Shown: positions 1 to 6,826, numbered from the stretch's first letter. The stretch: DNA of 8,013 nucleotides from an uncultured bacterium (GCA_903872005.1 CAIQJD010000227.1:1-8013); one strand, 5' to 3'. Program-made: numbers and translations. The notes: generated by a model from the letters alone, not told the origin.

Positions 1-2
1 AT

Positions 3-1169
3 CTGGCGATCATCGCCAGCACCGGCGCGGGGAAGAGCTATCTGGCCGGCGTGTTGATCGAGGAGTTGATGAAGCCGCACACGCGGGCGAGCATCCTCAT
101 CATTGACCCGCACGGCGAGTATGGCACGCTGCAAGAGATGTCGAACCGGCCGGAGTTCGCCCATCCGCGCGATGGGTATCGCGCCGCGGTACGCATCTTC
201 CGGCCGGAAGAAGTGAAGGTGCGGGTCAATTCGCTCAACATCGGCGATTTTCGCTGCCTGTTGCCCAGCCTCAGCGAGCCGCAGGAGTCGGTGCTGTATG
301 GCGCGCTGGATGAGGTGAAAGGCGGGCGCGGCCGGCAGTGGGGATTGGACGATTTGATGTTCACGGTTCGCCGCAAAGGATATGACGAGGACGATGAGAG
401 TGCGGCGACTTCCAAGAAGGCCGGCAAGCCAATCCAGGGGACGGTAGACGCCCTGTTGCGGAAGTTGGGCGGATTGAAGCGTTCGCCGGTCTTCAGCGAC
501 TCAGAGCAATTGCCGCTCAACCAACTGTATCAGCCGGGACAGTGCACGATCTTGCAGCTCAACGAGATTGACTCGCGCGAGCAGGAGGTGACGGCGGCGA
601 CGTTGTTGCGCCGGCTGTTGCAGGCGCGCATGGATGCCGAGAAAGGCAAGGCCGATACGGAGTCGCCGGACTATCTGCCGTATCCGACCTTCACGCTGAT
701 CGAAGAGGCGCACAACTTCGCGCCGGCGAGCGCCGATGCTGTGACCACCTACACACTGCGGAAGATCCTGGCCGAAGGGCGCAAGTTCGGCGTGGCGGTG
801 GGGCTGATCAGCCAGCGGCCGGGAAAGCTGGATGCAGACATGCTGTCGCAATGTATGACGCAGTGTATCATGCGGATCATCAACCCTTTGGATCAAGACA
901 AGGTGGCGCAGAGCATCGAAAGCGTGGGACGCGATCTGCTGGCGGAGCTGCCGGCGCTCTCGAAGGGTCAGGTGATCATCGCCGGCAATGCGGTGAACAC
1001 ACCGGTGTTGTGTCGCGTGCGCCAGCGCATCACCACGCATGGCGCGCCGAGCAAGGATGCGCCGGAGGCGTGGCATCAATACGCGTCGGGGACGAGCAAG
1101 AGCCGGCGCGAGCGGAAGTATGCGCTGCCGGCCGAGCTGGTGGACGACGGGGATGATTTCAGCCGGTAA
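3..1169 (+). CDS. HerA-type hexameric DNA-translocating ATPase (DUF87), 5'-truncated by window edge
   Basis: HerA-FtsK superfamily P-loop ATPase. The frame is open to the left edge, so the GTG at 51 is not the start; 388 residues are visible from base 3. Counting from base 3, Walker A is ASTGAGKS (residues 5-12), the HerA-typical IDPHGEY follows at about 34-40, the Walker B/catalytic segment is LIEEAHNF (232-239), and a sensor-like GLISQRP is at about 267-273. A charged linker at about 126-140 and a basic tail (SRRERK) are visible. HerA proteins are usually about 500-600 residues, so the missing N-terminus would be the HAS-barrel and the start of the RecA core. The family forms hexameric rings that move on DNA, often with the nuclease NurA in end resection; some members serve in anti-phage systems. 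No NurA is visible, but the upstream side is outside the window. The family is secure; the specific role is not determined. Confidence 0.92.
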   Translation: MAIIASTGAGKSYLAGVLIEELMKPHTRASILIIDPHGEYGTLQEMSNRPEFAHPRDGYRAAVRIFRPEEVKVRVNSLNIGDFRCLLPSLSEPQESVLYGALDEVKGGRGRQWGLDDLMFTVRRKGYDEDDESAATSKKAGKPIQGTVDALLRKLGGLKRSPVFSDSEQLPLNQLYQPGQCTILQLNEIDSREQEVTAATLLRRLLQARMDAEKGKADTESPDYLPYPTFTLIEEAHNFAPASADAVTTYTLRKILAEGRKFGVAVGLISQRPGKLDADMLSQCMTQCIMRIINPLDQDKVAQSIESVGRDLLAELPALSKGQVIIAGNAVNTPVLCRVRQRITTHGAPSKDAPEAWHQYASGTSKSRRERKYALPAELVDDGDDFSR

Positions 1170-1180
1170 CGGCGCGAGAC

Positions 1181-1186
1181 AGGAGG
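1181..1186 (+). promoter_or_regulatory. Shine-Dalgarno site of the GH-A-like gene
   Basis: A perfect AGGAGG ends 4 bases before the ATG at 1191. It lies within the 21-bp gap after the HerA stop codon. It fixes the start of the downstream gene and supports translation from a shared transcript with the HerA gene. Confidence 0.8.
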
Positions 1187-1190
1187 GCGC

Positions 1191-2339
1191 ATGAACAAAC
1201 TAGGCTTTCACGTCAATGGCCTCAGCGAGGCCGTCTATCGTGCGATCGTCAAAGTACGCCCACCGATTATCAAGACCCTGGAGCATGATGTCGGCTTCTG
1301 GAGCCGCGTGAAGAATGACTTTCCCGGCGCGTTTATCATCGGCCGGCTGGTTGACGATGGACAGCAGTACGCGCCGGAGCCGGCGGCCAAAGGCCGTGCC
1401 TTCGCGGAGCGCATCCTGGGCCTGGAAATCTGCCGCTACAAGTTGATTGATGCCTGGGAATCGTTCAATGAGTGTCGCGCGCCGGCGGCGGATCCGGCCG
1501 AATACGAAGCCTATGACATCTTCCAGGAAGCATTTGCGCGGCGGATGCAGGAAGCCGGCGTCGAGCCGGTGGCGATGAACTTCGGGACGGGTCAATACCA
1601 GGGCGATGACTGGGTGAAGTACTTCCCACGCACGTTGCAGGCGTACAAATACCTCGGATTCCATGAGTATGACTGGCCCGATATGTGGCGGCTGCATCGC
1701 GAGGGACTGGCGGCCGGCAATGGCGGGATGTGGCTGGCGCTGCGCTATCGGCGCATCATGGATGCCGTGCGTCAGGTACATGGCTCGAAGCATGTGGCGG
1801 TCATTACGGAATGCGGCCTGACCCAGGCGGTCTATCCCGGCCGGCCGGATGTGGGATGGCGCACGGAACGCACGGAAGAGCAGTATTGGGAATCGCTCAA
1901 ATGGTACAATGAGGAAATAGACAAAGACGACTACGTCCTCGGCGCGGCGATTTTCGTGGTGGGCGCGGTAGCGCCGTTCTATTCCTTCGAATCGTTGGGC
2001 GGCATCGTGGATCGGATCGTGACATTGAACCCTCAGCCGGGGCAGTACCGCAGCCATTTCGTGCTCTTCCCGCAGGGCGCGAGCTGGGAATGGTATGAGG
2101 CCAGCAAGGATTACTTGTTGACCTATCGTTGCACGCGTGGCGAGAGCGCCGACGACGCGGCGAAAGTGCACGGCGCGTTGGGGCATACGATCACCTGCAT
2201 TAACGCCGCGCCGAACACGCAGACCTATTTGAAGCAGATCAATCCGGAGGCGACGCTGGATCTCATCAGCGCGGATACGCCGGCGGCGTTGCGGACGATC
2301 ATGTCAGAGCGCGCTCAGAGTGGCCGGCGTTTCGGATAG
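1191..2339 (+). CDS. Clan GH-A-like (TIM-barrel) glycoside hydrolase-family protein, function unknown
   Basis: 382 residues; the start is fixed by the AGGAGG box. It looks like a cytoplasmic TIM-barrel protein related to clan GH-A glycoside hydrolases. WESFNE (89-94) at the expected end of strand 4 offers Asn93-Glu94 as acid/base, and VITECG (204-209) offers Glu207 as nucleophile near strand 7. Between them lies an aromatic- and acid-rich stretch at 157-166 (FHEYDWPDMW). Residues 248-262 (YVLGAAIFVVG...) look like strand 8. The last roughly 100 residues (about 285-382) form a separate region that I cannot name. There is no signal peptide or membrane segment, which is unusual for a polysaccharide-degrading enzyme and suggests an intracellular substrate or a non-enzymatic role. 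It follows the HerA gene by 21 bp, so co-transcription is likely. GH39- or GH5-like are the closest descriptions I can give; the exact family is not recognised. Confidence 0.75.
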   Translation: MNKLGFHVNGLSEAVYRAIVKVRPPIIKTLEHDVGFWSRVKNDFPGAFIIGRLVDDGQQYAPEPAAKGRAFAERILGLEICRYKLIDAWESFNECRAPAADPAEYEAYDIFQEAFARRMQEAGVEPVAMNFGTGQYQGDDWVKYFPRTLQAYKYLGFHEYDWPDMWRLHREGLAAGNGGMWLALRYRRIMDAVRQVHGSKHVAVITECGLTQAVYPGRPDVGWRTERTEEQYWESLKWYNEEIDKDDYVLGAAIFVVGAVAPFYSFESLGGIVDRIVTLNPQPGQYRSHFVLFPQGASWEWYEASKDYLLTYRCTRGESADDAAKVHGALGHTITCINAAPNTQTYLKQINPEATLDLISADTPAALRTIMSERAQSGRRFG

Positions 2340-2375
2340 CGACGCGCGTTTCTGGCGTGAGGGCGGCGAAGAAGG

Positions 2376-2440
2376 CGAACCCCCGTAGTCAACCGTCTGG
2401 GCACGACTGTCCAGAGCGGCGACCGCGGGGGCTTCGTTTT
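2376..2440 (+). terminator. Long bulged hairpin with T-run in the convergent junction; likely terminator
   Basis: An outer stem pairs 2376-2385 with 2426-2436 (CGAACCCCCG against CGGGGGCTTCG, one bulged C). Shorter helices continue inward: GTC 2388-2390 with GAC 2421-2423, and CCG 2393-2395 with CGG 2417-2419. An apical 8-bp stem pairs 2396-2403 with 2408-2415 (one G-T pair) around a 4-base loop. TTTT follows at 2437-2440 on the + strand, so it best fits termination of the HerA/GH-A-like transcript. The minus side lacks a T-run, although a stable hairpin could still stop or protect the opposing mRNA. The rest of the junction (2340-2375 and 2441-2489) shows nothing I can support. The many small loops are more elaborate than a simple intrinsic terminator. 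Confidence 0.6.
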
Positions 2441-2489
2441 GAAGTGTGGCATTGTGCTGGGATGAAGCAACATCATGCCGTGCGGCAGG

Positions 2490-3542
2490 CTATGCGTCGT
2501 CGCGAGCGAGCAGGTTGGAGCCGATCAACCCGAGCCAGACAGTGAACTCGGAGCCAATATCAAAGTCGTCGTTGGTCAAAGCCTGGCCGGCGCTGGATGC
2601 GCCGCTGCTGTAGCCGGCCGGCGCGCCCCAGCGATAGGACCCGTCTGCGCCCTGACATCCCATCTGGTTCTGTGCGACGCGCAGGGCGATATCACGATAG
2701 CGTGTGTCACCGGTGCTGCGATACAGCATACTGCAGCCCCAGCCGGCCTTGCCACTCGAACCGCCATCCCAGGGATTGACGCAGCGCGACTGAAAGTCGA
2801 AGAACCATTGCGCCAGTTTGGCGTAGCGTTCCTCGCCGGTCGCCTGATTCAGCAGAATGAAGAAGGTGAAGGGCAGGCCGACGGTATACCAGCATTGATC
2901 TCTCTGTTGCGTGTCCACCACGCGCCAGAATGCCTGGTCATCGGGGAATTGCGTGCCCAGTTTGCCGTCTGGATCAATCGTCGTATAGAACCTACTCGTT
3001 GGCGCCGGCTGCATTTGGATCATGCGCTCGAAGCAATCCGCCAGTTTGCGCGCCGCGCCTATCTGGCCGGCGGCCAGGCAGGCGATGCCGGCGATGCCAC
3101 TGGACATCGTGTCCGAGCGCATCTTTTGGCCGGCTGCGGATTTCTGAGCATAGAATCCGTCGTGGTCCGGCGACTGCTGGGTCAGGAGGAACTGTACCGA
3201 CCGCGCTGCAATGTCGTAGCGTCCCATCTTTTGAGATCCGATGGTCATCCAGCCATTGCAGTATTGGTAGTGCACGTCAATGTACCATGCATCGTTGCGA
3301 GGTAGATAGTCCCCATCGGGCTGCAGGAGATTGTTCTTGACATAATTCAGGACGCGCTCGGCCGCGGCCGGCTCACCCAGGAGACCGAAGGCCCAGCCTG
3401 CCTTGTAGTAGGCGTCAATAGGGGCATTGGGGAGGCCCTTCCAGCTTCCGTCGCCCGCCTGGCGCGCCAGTAGCCAGTTCGCGCTGCGCCGGGCGCTCTC
3501 CAGGCACTTACGTTCCAGCGCCAGGATCTCCGTGGTAACCAT
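2490..3542 (-). CDS. Alpha/alpha-toroid protein with QW-type repeat (terpenoid cyclase/prenyltransferase-like fold), function unknown
   Basis: 350 residues from the ATG at 3542. An ATG 21 bp further upstream (3563) is possible, but AGAGGAG (3552-3558) lies 9 bases before 3542 and inside the longer reading, so 3542 is preferred. The protein shows helix-pair repeats of an (alpha/alpha) toroid: a QW-like motif QAGDGSW at 28-34, paired-helix segments at about 44-72, 95-124, 147-180, 215-250 and 266-294, and a second degenerate motif near 291-305. Conserved-looking acidic and aromatic groups include NDAWYIDVHYQY (83-94) and FPDDQAFW (199-206). No DxDD motif of class II terpene cyclases is seen, and nothing else here suggests terpenoid synthesis. 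It is the last gene of the minus-strand operon, 75 bp after the alcohol dehydrogenase gene. A glycosidase, epimerase or lyase on this fold is an alternative. There is no signal peptide. The fold is moderately sure; the function is unknown. Confidence 0.75.
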   Translation of the reverse strand: MVTTEILALERKCLESARRSANWLLARQAGDGSWKGLPNAPIDAYYKAGWAFGLLGEPAAAERVLNYVKNNLLQPDGDYLPRNDAWYIDVHYQYCNGWMTIGSQKMGRYDIAARSVQFLLTQQSPDHDGFYAQKSAAGQKMRSDTMSSGIAGIACLAAGQIGAARKLADCFERMIQMQPAPTSRFYTTIDPDGKLGTQFPDDQAFWRVVDTQQRDQCWYTVGLPFTFFILLNQATGEERYAKLAQWFFDFQSRCVNPWDGGSSGKAGWGCSMLYRSTGDTRYRDIALRVAQNQMGCQGADGSYRWGAPAGYSSGASSAGQALTNDDFDIGSEFTVWLGLIGSNLLARDDA

Positions 3543-3551
3543 GGTGTCGTA

Positions 3552-3558
3552 CTCCTCT
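3552..3558 (-). promoter_or_regulatory. Shine-Dalgarno site of the toroid-protein gene
   Basis: On the minus strand this reads AGAGGAG, 9 bases before the ATG at 3542. The alternative ATG at 3563 has no purine-rich site upstream, so this box decides the start in favour of the shorter protein. Confidence 0.65.
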
Positions 3559-3617
3559 CTCATAGATCAAATGTCAGCTTTGGGACGTGCACAGGTGGGA
3601 GCGTCTACAGGATAGCA

Positions 3618-4790
3618 TCACCAGAGGTCGCGGTAGACGGCGCTCACATCTGTCAGACTCATCACGCGCGGGCTGTTGCACAAGAGGCGCTCGATCTTAG
3701 CAGCCTCGACCGCCATAGCATCCAGGTCTTCGTGCCGGATGCCGAGGTCGCGCAAACGTTGTGGGATGCCTATGTCTTCGGAAAGGCGTTGCATGGCTAT
3801 GACGGCCCGTTGCGCTAATTCCTCATGTGTGGAGCTGGCTTCCGCGACACCGAGAGGAATTGCCAGTTCGGCGAAGGTAAGCGGCGCTGCAGGCATGCTG
3901 AACTGCATCACGCGTGAGAGCAATAGGGCGTTGGCAATGCCATGCGGAACGTGAAAGCGGCCACCCAGTGGGTAGGCCAGGGCATGCACGGGGCCGACGC
4001 CGGCATTGGCGAAGCTCATGCCGGCAAGGAGGCTGGCCCATGCCAGCGCCTCGCGCGCCGACACGTCATGGCCGGCGGCGACGGCGCGACGCAGATTGGC
4101 ACCGATCAACTCTATCGCACGTGTGGCGTGCATCTGCGTCAGCAGCGTAGCGTGGGGTGAGATGTAGGACTCGATGGCATGCACCAACGCGTCCATGCCA
4201 GTGGCCGCCGTGACGGGCGGCGGGACGGAGTAGGTCAACTCAGGATCAATCAGCGCGACTCTGGGCATCAAGTGACGACTCATCATCGCTTTCTTGACGC
4301 CGGCGGCGAGATCAGCGAATACAGCATTCGGCGTGACTTCCGAGCCGGTGCCGGCGGTGGTCGGCATGGCGATAACGGGCAGGCCGGGGAGCGGGATGGC
4401 GTCGCGGCCGAAGAATTCACGGGCCGACCTGTCATTCAGCGCCAGACAGGCGGCCGCTTTCGCGGTATCTAAGGCGGAGCCGCCTCCCAGAGCGACGATG
4501 AGGTCGGGCGACGCGGCGCGAACGACCGCGCGGCAGAGTTCCAGCGTCTCCATGGAAGGTTCGCCGGCAAGATGGTCGTAGATTGCCGCCGAAAAGCCGG
4601 CATCGCGCAATTCTGAAGCGAGCTGATCGGGCCAGGTCGTCGCGCGCAGACCCTGGTCGGTCACCAAGAGAATTCGGCGCGCGCCGATTTCTCGCGCTTT
4701 GTCAGGCAGAATTCGGCGCGCGCCGGCGCCGAAGATGATCTCGCCGGCAGTCCCAAAGGAACTGATGGTTGCCAATGCCTGCCTCCCCAT
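3618..4790 (-). CDS. Iron-containing alcohol dehydrogenase (Fe-ADH family, PF00465)
   Basis: 390 residues, the full family length. It is an NAD(P)-dependent group III alcohol dehydrogenase. The N-terminal dinucleotide-binding half carries GGGSALDTAK (102-111), the family's pyrophosphate-binding motif, and MPTTAGTGSEVTP (142-154). The C-terminal helical half carries the four metal ligands Asp200 and His204 (GMDALVHAIESY), His269 (GPVHALAYPLGG) and His283 (HVPHGIAN). All are intact, so an active Fe2+- or Zn2+-dependent enzyme is expected. Members interconvert alcohols and aldehydes or ketones, including lactaldehyde reductase, 1,3-propanediol dehydrogenase and maleylacetate reductase; sequence alone does not choose among these. 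It sits 32 bp after the sugar-acid dehydratase gene, so oxidation or reduction of a small sugar-derived aldehyde or hydroxy acid is a reasonable inference. GGAGA (minus strand, 4801-4805) lies 10 bases before the ATG. A TTG five codons in, after GGGGAGG, is a weaker alternative start. Confidence 0.93.
   Translation of the reverse strand: MGRQALATISSFGTAGEIIFGAGARRILPDKAREIGARRILLVTDQGLRATTWPDQLASELRDAGFSAAIYDHLAGEPSMETLELCRAVVRAASPDLIVALGGGSALDTAKAAACLALNDRSAREFFGRDAIPLPGLPVIAMPTTAGTGSEVTPNAVFADLAAGVKKAMMSRHLMPRVALIDPELTYSVPPPVTAATGMDALVHAIESYISPHATLLTQMHATRAIELIGANLRRAVAAGHDVSAREALAWASLLAGMSFANAGVGPVHALAYPLGGRFHVPHGIANALLLSRVMQFSMPAAPLTFAELAIPLGVAEASSTHEELAQRAVIAMQRLSEDIGIPQRLRDLGIRHEDLDAMAVEAAKIERLLCNSPRVMSLTDVSAVYRDLW
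4669..4725 (-). repeat. 18-bp direct repeat, 39-bp period, inside the Fe-ADH gene
   Basis: The same 18 bases occur at 4669-4686 and 4708-4725, written AGAATTCGGCGCGCGCCG on the + strand. The 39-bp offset is exactly 13 codons, so both copies encode the same peptide (GARRIL, around residues 22-28 and 36-41 of the dehydrogenase). Each copy contains the near-palindrome GGCGCGCGCC. Both lie in the nucleotide-binding half, where this segment normally holds a helix and the first Rossmann-type strand. I infer chance or a local copying event; no regulatory role is evident. Confidence 0.7.
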
Positions 4791-4800
4791 CGTGCTCGCT

Positions 4801-4805
4801 TCTCC
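4801..4805 (-). promoter_or_regulatory. Shine-Dalgarno site of the Fe-ADH gene
   Basis: On the minus strand this reads GGAGA, 10 bases before the ATG at 4790, inside the 32-bp gap after the dehydratase stop codon. It supports translation of the dehydrogenase from the shared operon mRNA. Confidence 0.5.
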
Positions 4806-4822
4806 GAAGATTGCCGGCGCGT

Positions 4823-5944
4823 CTACTCCAAGAATCCCAGGTTGTCTACCGCATAGCGCCGCACGGCGGCTTCATTCAGGGTGATGCCCAGGCCGGGACG
4901 GTCGGTTACCGCGATGTACCCTTGCCGAATCAAGGGATCGCCGGCGACTAGCTCATTCCACATAGGATTCTCCAGGTGGTGGAACTCCAGGGCCAGGAAG
5001 TTGGGGATGGCGGCGCAGACGTGGCAGGTCGCCATCGTCTCGATGGGGCTGCCGATGTTGTGCGGGGCCAGGTTGATGTAGTACATATCGGCCAGGTCGG
5101 CGATCTTGCGTCCTTCCAGCAGGCCGCCGGCTTTGGCCAGATCGGGCGAGACGATATCGGCGGCCTGATTCTGAATGAGATCGCGGAAGCCGAAGCGGGT
5201 ATAGAAATTCTCGCCGGTACAAATCGGCGTGCGCGTCGCCGCGGCGATTTTGGCCATGGCGTCAATGTTTTCCGGTGGACAGGGGTCTTCCAGCCACATC
5301 AGGCCCAGGTCTTCAAAGGCATAGGCGACTTTCAGGATATCCACCGGCGCATAGCCCCAGTGGGCGTCAATCGCCAGGTCCGTATTGCTCTTGAGCGCCT
5401 TGCGTACGGCCGTGACGATCTCGACGTGATGCGCGATCTCGTCATTGCTGATGGTGCGGTTGTAACGGTCACGCCGCGTGGCCGGCGGGTCAATATCGAA
5501 CTTGATGGCCGTAAATCCCAGGGCCTCGACCTCTTTGGCTTTGGCGATGTAGGCCGCTGGCGATTCGTCCTTGCCGGCGTGGCTGTCATTGTAGATGCGA
5601 ATTCGATCGCGGAAGCGACCGCCCAGCAATTGCCAGATGGGCACGCCGTAGGCTTGGCCGGTGATATCCCAGAGGGCCGTCTCGATGCCGCTGATGGCGC
5701 TCATCACAGCGCCCTGGTAGAAGCCGGAAGCGGACATCGAGTACATCATATCGTGGAAGAGCTTGTCCACATTGCGCGGGTCCTGGCCGATCAAGGGGCC
5801 GCGCAACCGCTCGTCTACCACGATCTGATGCACGCCGGCCCCGTGATACGCTTCGCCAATGCCGGTGATCCCTGCGTCGGTCTTCACCTTGACGAGTACC
5901 CAGCGAGTGGGGAGCAAAACGGAAGTGATGGAGGTGATCTTCAT
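4823..5944 (-). CDS. Enolase-superfamily (mandelate racemase/muconate lactonizing) sugar-acid dehydratase, galactonate/gluconate dehydratase-like
   Basis: 373 residues from the ATG at 5944. A TTG two codons upstream is possible, but AAGGA (5954-5958) has a 9-base spacing to the ATG. The N-terminal capping domain (about 1-120) ends in ALWDITGQAYGVPIWQLLGG, a typical family segment. The barrel carries IKFDID (147-152), metal ligands Asp193 (IDAHWGY), Glu219 (WLEDP) and Glu245 (TGENF), His195 two residues after the first ligand, base His295 (APHNIGSP) and Glu320 (LEFHH). This Asp-x-His plus His/Glu arrangement is that of acid-sugar dehydratases such as galactonate dehydratase, which abstract the proton next to the carboxylate and eliminate water to give a 2-keto-3-deoxy sugar acid. 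Mandelate racemase itself uses a different Lys/His pair. The substrate epimer cannot be read. It lies 23 bp after the NHL protein gene and 32 bp before the Fe-ADH gene. No KDG kinase or aldolase is seen here. Confidence 0.9.
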   Translation of the reverse strand: MKITSITSVLLPTRWVLVKVKTDAGITGIGEAYHGAGVHQIVVDERLRGPLIGQDPRNVDKLFHDMMYSMSASGFYQGAVMSAISGIETALWDITGQAYGVPIWQLLGGRFRDRIRIYNDSHAGKDESPAAYIAKAKEVEALGFTAIKFDIDPPATRRDRYNRTISNDEIAHHVEIVTAVRKALKSNTDLAIDAHWGYAPVDILKVAYAFEDLGLMWLEDPCPPENIDAMAKIAAATRTPICTGENFYTRFGFRDLIQNQAADIVSPDLAKAGGLLEGRKIADLADMYYINLAPHNIGSPIETMATCHVCAAIPNFLALEFHHLENPMWNELVAGDPLIRQGYIAVTDRPGLGITLNEAAVRRYAVDNLGFLE

Positions 5945-5953
5945 CGCCAATGA

Positions 5954-5958
5954 TCCTT
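5954..5958 (-). promoter_or_regulatory. Shine-Dalgarno site of the dehydratase gene
   Basis: On the minus strand this reads AAGGA inside GGAAAGGATC, 9 bases before the ATG at 5944. The spacing suits the ATG better than the in-frame TTG at 5950, so it decides the start. Confidence 0.6.
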
Positions 5959-5967
5959 TCCAGAGAC

Positions 5968-6816
5968 TTATATGCGCTCGAACTTCTGCACGCGGCGCTC
6001 ATCGGCCACGTACAGGTCGCCGTGCGTATCCACCCAGATGCCGTGAATGAATGACATGAACTGGCCGGCTGCCTCGCCCTTCTCGCCGAAGCGGGCCAGC
6101 AACGTGCCATCCGGACTGAAGATGCTGATGCGCTGGTGGGCTTCGCCGACGAAGATGTTGCCCGCGCCATCCAGGGCGATATCCATTGGTTGGAGCAGGC
6201 CGTCCCATGAATCTAATGGCCGGCCCTCCTGGTCGAAGATGGAGACGCGATGGTTAGGTTCGCGATCCGCGATCAGAACGCGCCCGCGATGATCTATGGC
6301 CACACCATGCGGGAAGATCAACTGACCCGCGCCAGCGCCTTTCTCGCCCCACGAACGCAGCAGCCGGCCGTCTGGGGCGAAGTGGTGCACCCGCTGTTGT
6401 CCGTAACCGTCGGCGACCCACATATTGCCGTCCGGCAGGACGATGGCTTTGGCCGGCTTGTTGAATGGCTCGCCCGGCGCGCCGATGTGGTGCGGCTGTC
6501 CGAAGGTGCGCAACAGTTGACCGTCGGAGCTGAATTCGCGTACAGTGTGATCCTCGCGATCCGTGCAGTAGACACGGTCGCTGGCGCTGACCCAGATGGC
6601 GTGCGGCTCGGCGAAGACCCCCGCGCCCCACGATTTCAGGAATTGGCCGGCGCGGTCGAACACCAGGACGCACGGATCCGGCGTGCGCCGAAACGCGACC
6701 ACCTGATCGCGTGAATCTACCGCGAGGCTGGGCGTCATGCCGAAAGTCGGCGCGCCCGGCCCGCAGCCCCAGCCCTCAATGACGCGGAAACGATAGCTGC
6801 CTGTGCCGTAGATCAT
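5968..6816 (-). CDS. Six-bladed NHL beta-propeller, peptidyl-alpha-hydroxyglycine lyase (PAL)-like, probably cytoplasmic
   Basis: 282 residues forming about six NHL-type blades (roughly 24-66, 67-107, 116-157, 164-206, 208-243 and 250-282), each with a pattern like G.I.VAD....V..F...G. Animal PAL binds zinc through three histidines on the propeller axis and uses a Tyr and Args for catalysis. Equivalents are visible here: His72 (EPHAIWV), His170 (FPHGVAI) and His258 (IHGIWVD) as metal ligands; Tyr138 in ADGYGQQRV; Arg185 in IADREPNHRV; and Arg43/44 in AFRRTPDP. Spacing between them is close to that in PAL. PAL splits a hemiaminal (peptidyl-alpha-hydroxyglycine) into an amide and glyoxylate. 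With no signal peptide and a catabolic operon around it, a related small-molecule lyase or hydrolase is more likely here than peptide amidation. A purely structural NHL role is the alternative. The gene starts 24 bp after the preceding stop, with AAAGGG at 6827-6832. Confidence 0.85.
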   Translation of the reverse strand: MIYGTGSYRFRVIEGWGCGPGAPTFGMTPSLAVDSRDQVVAFRRTPDPCVLVFDRAGQFLKSWGAGVFAEPHAIWVSASDRVYCTDREDHTVREFSSDGQLLRTFGQPHHIGAPGEPFNKPAKAIVLPDGNMWVADGYGQQRVHHFAPDGRLLRSWGEKGAGAGQLIFPHGVAIDHRGRVLIADREPNHRVSIFDQEGRPLDSWDGLLQPMDIALDGAGNIFVGEAHQRISIFSPDGTLLARFGEKGEAAGQFMSFIHGIWVDTHGDLYVADERRVQKFERI

Positions 6817-6826
6817 CGCTCAGAAA

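Noticed and set aside
51..1169. Start of the HerA gene at the GTG at 51
   Set aside because: The frame is open to the window edge and the Walker A motif (bases 15-38) lies upstream of that codon, so the true start is outside the window.
1200..2186. A 328-codon open frame on the minus strand opposite the GH-A-like gene
   Set aside because: The composition is arginine/histidine-rich with no recognisable motif. The + strand gene has a perfect ribosome site and coherent fold signals.
2357..2545. A possible small + strand gene spanning the convergent junction
   Set aside because: It reads through the hairpin and into the toroid-protein gene, has no good ribosome site, and its product looks like random Arg/Pro-rich sequence.
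2475..3305. A 276-codon open frame on the + strand opposite the toroid-protein gene
   Set aside because: It is antisense to a gene with clear helix-pair repeats and an AGAGGAG site, and it has no family signature.
2490..3542. Annotation of the toroid protein as a squalene or terpene cyclase
   Set aside because: The QW-like motif supports the fold only. The DxDD catalytic motif is absent, the length is about half that of squalene-hopene cyclases, and the neighbours are carbohydrate genes.
4976..5953. A 325-codon open frame on the + strand opposite the dehydratase gene
   Set aside because: It lies wholly antisense to a gene with an intact catalytic constellation. Its translation is low-complexity (V/G/D/R-rich) and matches no family; it is a by-product of high GC.
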